Shown here in pieces: positions 23,026 through 30,188 of a stretch of DNA of 42,050 nucleotides. Origin of the DNA: Dehalococcoidia bacterium (GTDB taxonomy: Bacteria; Chloroflexota; Dehalococcoidia; JAUSIH01); contig JAUSIH010000078.1 of the NCBI GenBank assembly GCA_030648205.1, positions 1-42,050 of the forward strand, written 5' to 3'. Position numbers and translations under genes: made by a program. The notes under the pieces were generated by a model. It saw only the letters and a program-made list of their open reading frames with translations, ran no database searches and had not been told where the DNA came from. Position 1 is the first letter of the stretch. Each line of letters opens with the position of its first letter.

Positions 23026-23253
23026 CTAAACTATTTCAAGCATGGCCCGCGTGCCCTTCTTGATCGCGGCCACGCGGAGCAACGTCCGTATGGCCTGGGC
23101 CACGCGTCCTTGCTTGCCAATGACCTTGCCCTTGTCCTCCGGGTCCACCTCAAGTTTGAAGATGACCCGGTCGGCCTCCTGGACCTCCGTGACTTTGACG
23201 GCATCAGGCTTATCGGCGATAGACCTGGCGATGAATTCCACCAGTTCCTTCAT
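23026..23253 (-). CDS. khpA: KH-domain RNA-binding protein KhpA
   Basis: A 75-residue single KH-domain protein. The RNA-contacting GxxG loop is visible as GKVIGKQGR (about residues 42-50), flanked by the [11 protein letters not shown] strand and the helix [13 protein letters not shown]. KhpA partners with KhpB/EloR and binds many small RNAs and mRNAs; the rpsP-khpA order is conserved in Gram-positive bacteria and relatives. Start ATG at 23253, 7 bp after the rpsP stop; a hairpin terminator follows. Confidence 0.93.
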   Translation of the reverse strand: MKELVEFIARSIADKPDAVKVTEVQEADRVIFKLEVDPEDKGKVIGKQGRVAQAIRTLLRVAAIKKGTRAMLEIV

Positions 23254-23260
23254 AGCCCGT

Positions 23261-23506
23261 TCAGCCTTTCTCGAGGCCCGCCTTCTTGAAGAGCAGCGCC
23301 ACCGTGTCCGAAGGCTGAGCTCCCATCTTAAGCCACCGCGCCGCCTTTTCCGCGTCCACCTTTACCGTCGGCGGGTCGGTACGAGGGTCGTACTGGCCGA
23401 TTACCTCGACAAAAGCCCCGTTGCGTGGCGCCCTGGAGTCCGCGACCACAATTCGGTAGCTTGGCTTTTTCTTCGCCCCCACGCGCCGGAGCCGTATTCG
23501 TACCAT
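23261..23506 (-). CDS. rpsP: Ribosomal protein bS16
   Basis: An 81-residue small-subunit ribosomal protein S16: the N-terminus [20 protein letters not shown] and the [10 protein letters not shown] turn are characteristic. The ATG at 23506 is chosen by family start and the GGAGGA site upstream, rejecting a 30-residue in-frame extension to 23596 that would run into the promoter. It is followed by khpA after 7 bp. trmD, rimM and rplS, often next in this operon, are absent; a terminator closes it after khpA. Confidence 0.96.
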   Translation of the reverse strand: MVRIRLRRVGAKKKPSYRIVVADSRAPRNGAFVEVIGQYDPRTDPPTVKVDAEKAARWLKMGAQPSDTVALLFKKAGLEKG

Positions 23507-23566
23507 TCTGACGCTTCCTCCATGGATATAACAAACGAATCTAGTCCTCGACGACGAGGCGACAGC

Positions 23567-23596
23567 ATTGTATCCTTGCTCTACCTGTCTTGTCAA
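23567..23596 (-). promoter_or_regulatory. Promoter of rpsP-khpA
   Basis: Minus-strand TTGACA (23596-23591, perfect), 18-bp spacer, TACAAT (23572-23567, five of six). It gives a leader of about 55 nt before rpsP. The best consensus -35/-10 pair among the protein genes here. Confidence 0.75.
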
Positions 23597-23663
23597 CTCT
23601 ACGACAGATGCGCGCCTGGTTCAAAACCGGCTGCTCGCCACTCAGCGCCTGGCGAAGGGGGCA

Positions 23664-23672
23664 TGCTATAAT
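23664..23672 (+). promoter_or_regulatory. Extended -10 promoter giving a leaderless MTHFR-like mRNA
   Basis: TGCTATAAT ends 8 nt before the ATG at 23681, so transcription should start at or within a base or two of the start codon. No ribosome-binding site is possible on such a transcript, and no -35 is evident. Confidence 0.65.
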
Positions 23673-23680
23673 TGCCGGAT

Positions 23681-24574
23681 ATGACTAAAGTGACTGACGC
23701 AGCCGCTCGGAAGGCAGGCCAAGCTGTGTTCCTGTGCGACTTCTCTCCCCCGCGCGGCGTTGACCTGGCGTATGTGGAGTCGGTGCGCGACATGGACGCT
23801 GACTTCGTCTGTGTTGCGTATAACCCCGGCAAGTCCGTGCGCGTTACGCCCGCCGTGGCCGCGGCGGTCATCCGCGACCACACGCGTAAAGAGGTTGTGT
23901 TCAACCTCGCCTGCCGGGACATGAACAAGCTGGCTCTCCAGAGCTACCTGCTGGGCGCCCAGGCGCTGGGGTTGGAGAACGTGGTCGTGGTCAAGGGCGA
24001 CGACTTCACCGAGAACGAGCTGACGATGGTCAGAGGCGTGGCTGACACCACGCCCACCGACCTCATCAGGGCCATCAAGCTGATGAACCAGGGCACAGAC
24101 TTCAAAGGGCTGCGGCTCCGGACGCAGACCGACTTTTGCGTCGGCGCGGTGCTGGACCTGGGCAGAGGCGTCGAGCGCGAGGCGGCGCTGGCCCGGCGCA
24201 AGGTGGACGCCGGCGCCGATTTCTTTATTACGCAGTCGCTTTACGACCCCCGCCTGGCCCGTCAGTTCCTGGAGGCATATCATTCAACAGCGGGCTGTAA
24301 GCTCGCCGCTCCGGTTTTCTACGGCATCCAGATCCTGCGGAAGGACGGTCTCACCTTCGGCGATATCCCCTCGTCAATGCAACACGAGCTTGACCAGGGA
24401 CGCGCGGGCGCGGACATTGCGCTGGAGCTTCTGTCCAGTTTCGCGGCGCACGGCCTCACGCATTTCTACCTTGTGCCACCTGTCCTCAAGGGCGGCGTCC
24501 GCGACTATCAGGCGGCCCACGAGGTGATGCACGCCTTCCGACAGGAGTGTCGGACAACGAAGCCTGCCCGCTAG
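23681..24574 (+). CDS. Methylenetetrahydrofolate reductase family protein
   Basis: A 297-residue protein of the MetF/MTHFR TIM-barrel family (5,10-methylene-THF to 5-methyl-THF, FAD-dependent). The diagnostic segment FNLACRDMNKLALQSYLLG followed by ALGLENVVVVKGDD matches the CRD-N/LLGA/GD motif of MTHFR, and ADFFITQSLYD corresponds to the family's FFTQP strand. The N-terminal FSPPRG resembles the EFFPPK/R signature with the usual glutamate replaced (DFSPPRG). Divergence from classical MetF leaves open another folate or C1 role. The ATG at 23681 fits the extended -10 upstream; an in-frame TTG at 23672 overlaps the -10 and is rejected. Confidence 0.82.
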   Translation: MTKVTDAAARKAGQAVFLCDFSPPRGVDLAYVESVRDMDADFVCVAYNPGKSVRVTPAVAAAVIRDHTRKEVVFNLACRDMNKLALQSYLLGAQALGLENVVVVKGDDFTENELTMVRGVADTTPTDLIRAIKLMNQGTDFKGLRLRTQTDFCVGAVLDLGRGVEREAALARRKVDAGADFFITQSLYDPRLARQFLEAYHSTAGCKLAAPVFYGIQILRKDGLTFGDIPSSMQHELDQGRAGADIALELLSSFAAHGLTHFYLVPPVLKGGVRDYQAAHEVMHAFRQECRTTKPAR

Positions 24575-24599
24575 TATGGTGTCTCCGAAGTCCGTTATA

Positions 24600-24712
24600 G
24601 ATGTCATTGCGAGGCCCGACGAAGAAGGGCCGTGGCAATCTGGCGGCGGGGTCCACCCCTCTCCCAGATTGCTTCGTCGTCCTTCTGCGGAAGGACTCCT
24701 CGCAACGACAAC
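24600..24712. repeat. Dispersed palindromic intergenic repeat (TCATTGCGAG type)
   Basis: Imperfect palindrome: GTCATTGCGAGG (24603-24614) mirrors CCTCGCAACGAC (24698-24709), and GGCAATCTGG (24634-24643) mirrors the CCAGATTGC at about 24664-24672. It also carries CGACGAAG/CTTCGTCG. The core TCATTGCGAGG...GCAATCT is a widely dispersed REP-like intergenic element in many bacterial genomes. No coding potential. Confidence 0.7.
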
Positions 24713-24785
24713 TTTGTACAGGTATTTCAGGACAGGACGCTAGCGGCGCACTAGAAGCTATTCCGAAAACATTCGGTCGGTTGTT

Positions 24786-24838
24786 GCTCATGGTTCGACC
24801 CTTCGGCTCTGCTCAGGGCAGGCAGGCTCACCATGAGC
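24786..24838. repeat. Second dispersed palindromic repeat (GTTCGAC...CAGGCTCACC type)
   Basis: GCTCATGGT (24786-24794) mirrors ACCATGAGC (24830-24838); the interior (TTCGACCCTTCGGCTCTG, then CTCAGGGCAGGCAGGCTC) is a degenerate copy of the common GGTTCGAC/CTTCGACAGGCTCAGG intergenic repeat. It separates the MTHFR-like and TatD 3' ends; together with the previous repeat it fills the 24575-24858 gap. Confidence 0.65.
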
Positions 24839-24858
24839 AGCGATTTTCGAAATGAGTT

Positions 24859-25635
24859 CTACGCGCCAGGCGCAGGCCGTCGCAGGATGCGGGACAGGTT
24901 CGCCTCCGTCTGCCGCTCCACCTCGTCCAACGTCACGCCGCGCAGCTCGGCGACCTTCCGGGCCACCAGCCGCACGTCCTTCGGCTCCGTCCAGTTCTCG
25001 CGCTTTTTCTTGAAGGGTTGCGGATAGCTGTCCGTCTCCAGTACCATGCTCTCCGGCGGCAGCCACCTGACGATCTCCTGCAGGTGCGGCAGACGCAGGA
25101 GCGGCTTGGCGAGCGACAGGGCGATACCCATGTCCAGGCAGGCCCGCGCCGCGCGCTCGTCGCCCTGGAAGTAGTGCTGCACCGCGCGCACGTCCTCCAC
25201 GTGCTCCCTCCGAAGGAGCGCCAGCGTTTCGTCGTAGCAATCCCGCGTGTGGACGATGAGCGGCAGCCGCAGTTCTCGCGCCAGGGCGATCTGCGCCCGG
25301 AACGCGTCCATCTGCATCCGCCAGTCCGGCGAGCCTTCCATGCGGTCAAGCCCGGTCTCGCTGACGCAGACCACGCGGCGACTGGAGAGCGCCAGCCGTC
25401 GCAGCGCCTCGATGTCGCTCTCGCTTACGGGCGCTTTCAGCTCGGTGGGATGGATGCCGACGCCCGCCCACAGCAGGTCGTGTGCTTCGGCCAGGCGCAC
25501 CGCCTCCGCGGACGAGTCCACGGTCACGCCCGCTACAATGATGGACCCGACGCCAGCCTGTCGCGCGCGGTTCAGGATGCCGGGCAGCTCCGCGGGCGCG
25601 TACTGGTCAAGGTGAGTGTGGCAATCGGTCAGCAT
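24859..25635 (-). CDS. TatD family metal-dependent DNase
   Basis: A 258-residue TatD-type amidohydrolase-fold nuclease (3'-5' exonuclease and repair roles are known for the family). Metal-binding landmarks are present in order: DCHTHLD (4-10), GIHPTE, SETGLDRM, VHTRD, a QHYFQGD version of the H-x-F-x-G box and ETDSYP near the C-terminus. The start ATG at 25635 is family-consistent and lies 9 nt after a TATAAT, so the mRNA may be leaderless, although GGAG also falls between them. Transcribed divergently from mutY over a shared -10. The hydrolysed substrate is not proven. Confidence 0.93.
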   Translation of the reverse strand: MLTDCHTHLDQYAPAELPGILNRARQAGVGSIIVAGVTVDSSAEAVRLAEAHDLLWAGVGIHPTELKAPVSESDIEALRRLALSSRRVVCVSETGLDRMEGSPDWRMQMDAFRAQIALARELRLPLIVHTRDCYDETLALLRREHVEDVRAVQHYFQGDERAARACLDMGIALSLAKPLLRLPHLQEIVRWLPPESMVLETDSYPQPFKKKRENWTEPKDVRLVARKVAELRGVTLDEVERQTEANLSRILRRPAPGA

Positions 25636-25644
25636 GGCGGCTCC

Positions 25645-25652
25645 ATTATAAT
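25645..25652. promoter_or_regulatory. Palindromic -10 shared by divergent tatD-type and mutY genes
   Basis: ATTATAAT is its own reverse complement, so each strand carries a TATAAT here: 25647-25652 on plus (15 nt before the mutY GTG) and 25650-25645 on minus (9 nt before the TatD ATG). Polymerase could bind in only one orientation at a time. Confidence 0.6.
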
Positions 25653-25667
25653 TGCACAGGTGTAACT

Positions 25668-26633
25668 GTGAAACGCACAATCTCTCCCAAGACCGTGGCC
25701 GTAGATGCCAACCTCCTCGCCCGCGTCCAGCGCGCCGTCCTCGACTGGTACGCGCGGGAGCAGCGCGACCTGCCGTGGCGTCGCACGGCGGACCCGTACG
25801 CCATCCTCGTCTCCGAGGTGATGCTCCAGCAGACGGGTGTTGATCGGGTATTGCCCAAATACAAGGAATTCCTGTCGCGCTTTCCCACCTTCGAGGCGCT
25901 GGCGTCGGCGGACGTCGCGGGGGTCATCCGCGCGTGGTCGCCTCTGGGCTACAACCGGCGCGCGGTGAACCTGCACCGCCTGGCGAATGAGGTCGTGGCG
26001 CGCGGCGGACGCCTGCCGGAGACGCTTGACGGGCTGCTTGCCTTGCCGGGGATAGGCCCGTACACCGCGCGGGCGGTGGCGTGCTTCGCTCTGCGGCAGG
26101 AGGTGACCGTCGTTGACACCAACATCCGGCGCGTGCTGGCCCGCCTGCTGCTGGGCGAGCTGCTGCCCGTGTCGCCGCCGCCGCGCGTCGCGGTCCTGGC
26201 GGAGCGCGCGCTGCCCGCTGGCCGCGCCTACGACTGGAACCAGGCGCTCATGGACCTTGGGGCGACGATCTGCACCACGGAGCGCCCCTCGTGTCGTGTC
26301 TGCCCCGCGCGCGAGGAGTGCCGCGCCCGCCCTGCGCTGGCCCGAACGGGGGGCGTGGCGCCGGAGCGAGCGGTCAGCGAGTCGCGCGCCGTGTACCGGG
26401 TGCAGCCGCCGTTCAAGCACTCGACGCGCTATTATCGGGGGCGCATCGTGGACGCGCTGCGGGCGCTGCCGCCAGACGGCTGGCTGGCGCTGGACGCCAT
26501 GGGTGTGGCCGTCAAGCCTGGCTACACGCCCGCCGACGCTTCGTGGCTGCGGGCGCTGGTGGATGGCCTGGCGCGGGACGGCCTTGTGCTGGCGCGGGAG
26601 GGCAGTGGTGGAACACACATCGGATTGCCTTGA
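25668..26633 (+). CDS. mutY: A/G-specific adenine glycosylase MutY
   Basis: A 321-residue HhH-GPD glycosylase that removes adenine mispaired with 8-oxoguanine. The catalytic Glu50 (SEVMLQQTG) and Asp150 (VVDTNIRRV), the helix-hairpin-helix LPGIGPYTA, and the [4Fe-4S] cluster spacing C202-x6-C209-x2-C212-x5-C218 are intact. The usual C-terminal NUDIX-like domain that reads 8-oxoG is absent; the last 100 residues look instead like a short winged helix (STRYYRGRIVDALRALP, then LVDGLARDGLVL). Start is the GTG at 25668 with AGGTG upstream. GC is very high and typical of the host. It ends about 60 bp before the AT-rich HEPN-type gene. Confidence 0.93.
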   Translation: MKRTISPKTVAVDANLLARVQRAVLDWYAREQRDLPWRRTADPYAILVSEVMLQQTGVDRVLPKYKEFLSRFPTFEALASADVAGVIRAWSPLGYNRRAVNLHRLANEVVARGGRLPETLDGLLALPGIGPYTARAVACFALRQEVTVVDTNIRRVLARLLLGELLPVSPPPRVAVLAERALPAGRAYDWNQALMDLGATICTTERPSCRVCPAREECRARPALARTGGVAPERAVSESRAVYRVQPPFKHSTRYYRGRIVDALRALPPDGWLALDAMGVAVKPGYTPADASWLRALVDGLARDGLVLAREGSGGTHIGLP

Positions 26634-26691
26634 AAATAGGGTTACTTGCCTGTGTAGCACAAATCTCACCAATGAGCAGGAGAAGTAAAAC

Positions 26692-27249
26692 ATGGGTGCA
26701 GATAGGAGCGTGAAGGCGGAATTTGATTACGTACTCGGGAAAGCGCGCGCTTTGCTTCAATTGCGCGAGATTGCAGAAAAACGCAGACCAATAGAAAACG
26801 CGACAAACCTTTTGCCTCCTCTTCCTCCTCCGTTGAACGAATTCAAGGCTATGATAGATAAATGGGCCACAACTGTGGATGATGTTTTGTGTGAAATGGT
26901 CATAGTAATAGCAGTAACGGCTCTAGAGATTTATTTGGAGGGAGTCTACCAACAGAAAAAAGGAGATTGGAAAAAGGGGAAATTGGAAAACATAGGTCGG
27001 TTGAATCAGTGGAGCAAAGAACTGGGACTCAATCTATTTGGTGATGTCAAGGAAGGCAGCCTTCGAGAAGTTTTTGAAATACGACATGCAATAGTCCACA
27101 GGGGAGGAAGGCTGGATCAAAAGGCGGTGGAAGGGCTAAAGATGGGCAAGCTCGGCCAAGAGGTCAAGGAGTTTTTGACGGAGCAAAGAACACAGGAGAT
27201 GCTTGCACAAATTTCGAGGCTTGTAGAATCGATTGAGAGGCAGATATAG
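26692..27249 (+). CDS. HEPN-like protein of unknown function
   Basis: A 185-residue protein, far richer in A/T than its neighbours, suggesting transfer. Helical throughout, with the HEPN nuclease signature R-x4-H (RHAIVH, 131-136) near the C-terminus, preceded by a helix (VITAVT-like, ALEIYLEGVY) typical of the RiboL-PSP/MAE-type HEPN families. HEPN proteins are often RNases in toxin-antitoxin, abortive-infection or CRISPR systems. No antidote (MNT nucleotidyltransferase) gene flanks it, so it is an orphan; a non-toxic or surveillance role is possible. ATG at 26692 with AGGAG upstream. The function assignment rests on one motif plus helicity. Confidence 0.6.
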   Translation: MGADRSVKAEFDYVLGKARALLQLREIAEKRRPIENATNLLPPLPPPLNEFKAMIDKWATTVDDVLCEMVIVIAVTALEIYLEGVYQQKKGDWKKGKLENIGRLNQWSKELGLNLFGDVKEGSLREVFEIRHAIVHRGGRLDQKAVEGLKMGKLGQEVKEFLTEQRTQEMLAQISRLVESIERQI

Positions 27250-27255
27250 ACTCGC

Positions 27256-27891
27256 TTATGTGTGCCATCTGTCTTTGAACCACGCCTGCGCCCGTTCCTT
27301 CAGCGTGCGCCAGCTCGTGTCCACCTGCGCAAGCTCTACCGGCGATAGCTCGGCGTAGCACTTTCCGAACCTGGGGTAGTAGAACAAGCTGGCGACCCAG
27401 AAGCCGGGGATGCGCCGTCGCGCGGGATCGTAGCGCTCGGCCAGATAGCCTTCGTCGCCGTCCGCCCGCCAGGACGCCAGCGCGCGCCCGCGCTCGGCGA
27501 CGGCGAGGGCCTCCGTCCAGTAGATACGACGTTCCTGGCCGTGACAGGGCTGCATCATGTCCAGAAGGCGCTGGATGCGCTCCTCGTCGGTGGCGTGCTC
27601 GCCCGCGTTGCGGCGCGTCTGGAGCGCGTTCCACCGCTCGCCCAGGACCGGGATGGCGGCGCCGCCGTCGCTCGCCATCGCCAGGCAGTCCGCCCGGCGC
27701 GACCAGCAGGCCGCCTTGATGCGTGCGTTCTCCTCGAAGGTGACGCCCGTCTCCTCTGGCTCCAGCGCGGGCGGTATGTCGCGCAGCGTGCGCAGCGACA
27801 GGCCGAGACCCGCCAGCGCCCACGCGAGCTTGGCGGCCTTGGCGGGATTCGTGGTGGCTAAGAGAACGTCCTGAGGTTGCTCCGAAGGCAT
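27256..27891 (-). CDS. Divergent RdgB/HAM1-family (non-canonical NTP pyrophosphatase-like) protein
   Basis: A 211-residue relative of the ITPase family that cleans dITP/XTP from the nucleotide pool. The opening LLATTNPAKAAKLAWAL matches the substrate-binding T-x-N-x2-K motif, and FEENARIKA is the second box. The catalytic ADDSGL motif, however, reads SDGGAAI: the second Asp and the Ser are lost, and the C-terminal GFWVASLFYYPRFGKCYAE is a weak copy of GxGYDPxF. The protein may be catalytically altered or act on another substrate. The start is uncertain: ATG at 27891 or an in-frame GTG at 27918. High GC, convergent with the AT-rich HEPN gene over 6 bp. Confidence 0.7.
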   Translation of the reverse strand: MPSEQPQDVLLATTNPAKAAKLAWALAGLGLSLRTLRDIPPALEPEETGVTFEENARIKAACWSRRADCLAMASDGGAAIPVLGERWNALQTRRNAGEHATDEERIQRLLDMMQPCHGQERRIYWTEALAVAERGRALASWRADGDEGYLAERYDPARRRIPGFWVASLFYYPRFGKCYAELSPVELAQVDTSWRTLKERAQAWFKDRWHT

Positions 27892-27999
27892 GTCCGCATT
27901 GTGGCTGCTCCGACGCACTGCGTCAAGCAGAAGCCGCGCCGCTCATAGTCACTTAAGCTCGGCGAACCCTACAGCCCATCCGTTCTCGGGCTGGAAGCT

Positions 28000-28113
28000 C
28001 CGCAAAGCTTGTCCTGAGCGTGGTCTTCCTCACTCGTCCTTCGACAGGCTCTCCGAATGGTCCGAGCGAAGCATCGGACTCCGCAAGGCGGAGAGTCCTT
28101 CGGACAGGACGAG
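28000..28113. repeat. Dispersed palindromic repeat with CTCGTCC/GGACGAG ends
   Basis: CTCGTCC (28033-28039) mirrors GGACGAG (28107-28113), with the common intergenic-repeat words CTTCGACAGGCTC and CTTCGGACAGG inside and GGACTCCGC/GCGGAGAGTCC forming an inner hairpin (about 28076-28097). Upstream, AAGCTTGTCCTGAGC is another typical word of these elements. It sits immediately upstream of the LiaI-like gene promoter. Confidence 0.6.
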
Positions 28114-28132
28114 CGGACCGGGCGGAAGGACA

Positions 28133-28141
28133 TGCGATAAT
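28133..28141 (+). promoter_or_regulatory. Possible extended -10 of the LiaI/LiaF-like pair
   Basis: TGCGATAAT: TGn followed by GATAAT (five of six), 28 bp upstream of the ATG at 28170. No -35. Confidence 0.4.
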
Positions 28142-28169
28142 AGAAGCAGATGACCGGAAAGGAGGAGCT

Positions 28170-28355
28170 ATGAGCTTCCGGAGAGCCCTCTTCGGCCTGT
28201 TCTTCGTGGCGGTCGGCGCCCTCTGGCTCCTGGATACACTGGGGATCATTGCGCTGAGGGCAAGGGACCTGTGGAGCATCGCGGCGCCCCTCTTCTTGGT
28301 CCTCATTGGACTGTCGTTGCTGCTCCGATGGGGCGGACACGCGCGCAAGCAGTAG
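28170..28355 (+). CDS. Small two-helix membrane protein, LiaI-like
   Basis: A 61-residue protein with two hydrophobic helices (FGLFFVAVGALWLLDTLGII and LFLVLIGLSLLLRW) separated by a short loop. This is the LiaI/LiaF-type transmembrane module. Strong AAAGGAGGAG site before the ATG at 28170; a longer in-frame frame through the repeat is rejected. It is 13 bp upstream of the LiaF-like gene, whose N-terminus is the same module. Probably a membrane accessory of an envelope-stress response; no two-component genes lie nearby. Confidence 0.7.
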   Translation: MSFRRALFGLFFVAVGALWLLDTLGIIALRARDLWSIAAPLFLVLIGLSLLLRWGGHARKQ

Positions 28356-28368
28356 CGGGGAGTACGAC

Positions 28369-28935
28369 ATGTGGACGATTCTGTTCGGCCTGTACTTCCT
28401 CGCGCTGGGCGGCATCCTGGCGCTGCACAACCTGGGCGTCTTCTCGCTGCGGGAGAACAATGGTTGGGGTGTCGCATGGGCGCTGCTGCTTGTCGTGCTG
28501 GGCGTCGGCATCATGGCCCGCGGCGGGGCGCGGCGGATCTGGCGATGCGAGCACGGGCATGGCCGCGCGGCGGGGGACGTGCGCATAGGCGACTCTCCCT
28601 TTGACCTGAAGGAGGCGACGTACGAGATTGGCATGGGGCGTCTGACGGTGGACCTGACGCGCGCCACGGTCGCGTCCGGTGAGGCGACGGCGCGGGCGCA
28701 CGCGGGCATGGGTTCTCTTCAGGTGCTTCTGCCCGAAGCGTTGGCGGTGGACATCAACGCCGCTGTAGGCATCGGCGATCTGCACGTCCTTGAGCAGACG
28801 GCGCAGGGATTTGGCCGCGAGCTGCACGTGACGTCGCCGGACTACGCCCAGGCGGAGCGGCGCGTGCGCCTCGACCTGGACGTGGGCATCGGCGAGATTG
28901 TGGTGCGCCGCGCGGGAGAGCCGCCCGCGGGCTAG
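28369..28935 (+). CDS. LiaF-like cell-wall-active antibiotic response protein
   Basis: A 188-residue protein with an N-terminal two-helix membrane module (about 1-52; ILFGLYFLALGGILALHNLGV and AWALLLVVLGVGIMA), then a soluble beta-rich domain of the LiaF C-terminal (DUF2154-like) type with repeated GMGRLTVDL, GMGSLQVLLP, GIGDLHV, GIGEIVV strands. LiaF-type proteins control envelope-stress two-component systems; here the partner kinase is not visible, so the role is inferred from fold only. ATG at 28369 with GGGGAG upstream. Its stop shares the palindrome CTAG with the stop of the convergent CaiB-type gene. Confidence 0.78.
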   Translation: MWTILFGLYFLALGGILALHNLGVFSLRENNGWGVAWALLLVVLGVGIMARGGARRIWRCEHGHGRAAGDVRIGDSPFDLKEATYEIGMGRLTVDLTRATVASGEATARAHAGMGSLQVLLPEALAVDINAAVGIGDLHVLEQTAQGFGRELHVTSPDYAQAERRVRLDLDVGIGEIVVRRAGEPPAG

Positions 28936-30188
28936 TACACGACCTTCTCGTCAACCAGGCGCTGCGCCTCGTCGGTGGGCAACCCCAGCACGTCGCGCAA
29001 CACGTAAGCGCTGTGCTGTCCAAGGAGCGGCGCGGGCTCGTAGTTGGGGGTCTTCATGCTGCTCATGCGCCACGGATGGCCCAGGACGGGGCGCTCGCCC
29101 ACCTCCGGGTGGTTCACGGTCACGAAGAAGTCGCGCGCCCGGAGCTGCGGGTCCTGGATGACGTCCATCGCTGTCAGACAGGGGAATGCCGCCACACCCA
29201 CCTTCTGGAGCCTCTCGGTGACATCCCGCGCGGTGTGTTCCCTTGTCCATGCCGTTATCGCTCTGTCCATCTCTGCCTCGTTGCAACGGCGGGCGTAGGC
29301 GTCGGCGAAGCGAGAGTCGGCGGCCCACTCGCGATGGCCGGTGGCGCGGCAGAACACGTGCCATTCCGCCTCGTCGCGCACCGCGATTGCGACCCAGGAG
29401 TCGTCGCCCCGGCAGCGATAGGTGTTGTGCGGGACCGCTATCTCCTCGAAATTGCCGCTGCGCTCAGGAACGCGTCCTGTCAAGCTACACTTGATCACCT
29501 GCTCCGGCGTGATGGCCAGCATCGCGTCGCTCATGGCCAGGTCAATGTATTGGCCCTGGCCTGTGCGCCGCCTGTGGTGCAGCGCGGCCAGAATGGCGTA
29601 GGCCATCGTGACCGCCGTGACAGGGTCGGCCCAGGTGCCGCTCAGAGGTCGGGGAGGCTGGCCCGCGTAGCCCGTGGCGTGGGTGACGCCGCTGAAGGCG
29701 TGCAGGGTCATGCCGTAAGCGACGTAATGCTTGGCGGGACCTGCTCTCCCCAGCCCCGAGCTGCTGAGATAAACGATGTCAGGGCGGCTGCGGCGCACGT
29801 CCTCCCATCCGAGGCCCAAGCGCTCCAGTACCCCCGCCGCGAAGTTCTCCACAACCACGTCGCTGACCATTACCAGGCGGCGGGCCATGTCCGCTCCGCG
29901 CGGCGTGCTCAGGTCCAACGTCATGCTCAACTTGGAGTAGTTGAGCAGATTGAAGTGGGGCGACCTATTGATGCCGTGGATGCCGTCCGGGTACGGCCCT
30001 ATTTGTCTGAGCTGGTCCACGCGCTTCCGGCTCTCCACGCGGACCACTTCGGCGCCCATCGTGGCCAGAAAGCGAGTGGCGAGCGGCCCGGCGGCAAGCC
30101 AGCTGAAGTCCGCGACACGTATTTCTGCCAGGGGGAGGGTTGAGCGTTTCGCATTGTTTGGCACGGTCTTCCTCGCGTTGAGGTTCAT
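28932..30188 (-). CDS. CaiB/BaiF family CoA-transferase (second of a coupled pair)
   Basis: A 418-residue family III CoA-transferase. The N-terminal AEIRVADFSWLAAGPLATRFLATMGAEVVRVE-type segment, DLSTPRGADMARRL, SSGLGRAGPAKHY, the catalytic acidic position in GTWADPVTAV, and the HHRRRTGQGQYIDLAMSDAM segment are all typical. The ATG at 30188 overlaps the TGA of the upstream CaiB-type gene (ATGA), so translation is coupled and the two products are probably made in equal amounts, as for two-subunit transferases such as BbsEF or SmtAB. Substrate unknown. The family is usually 380-420 residues, so the longer upstream frame is rejected. Confidence 0.88.
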   Translation of the reverse strand: MNLNARKTVPNNAKRSTLPLAEIRVADFSWLAAGPLATRFLATMGAEVVRVESRKRVDQLRQIGPYPDGIHGINRSPHFNLLNYSKLSMTLDLSTPRGADMARRLVMVSDVVVENFAAGVLERLGLGWEDVRRSRPDIVYLSSSGLGRAGPAKHYVAYGMTLHAFSGVTHATGYAGQPPRPLSGTWADPVTAVTMAYAILAALHHRRRTGQGQYIDLAMSDAMLAITPEQVIKCSLTGRVPERSGNFEEIAVPHNTYRCRGDDSWVAIAVRDEAEWHVFCRATGHREWAADSRFADAYARRCNEAEMDRAITAWTREHTARDVTERLQKVGVAAFPCLTAMDVIQDPQLRARDFFVTVNHPEVGERPVLGHPWRMSSMKTPNYEPAPLLGQHSAYVLRDVLGLPTDEAQRLVDEKVVY

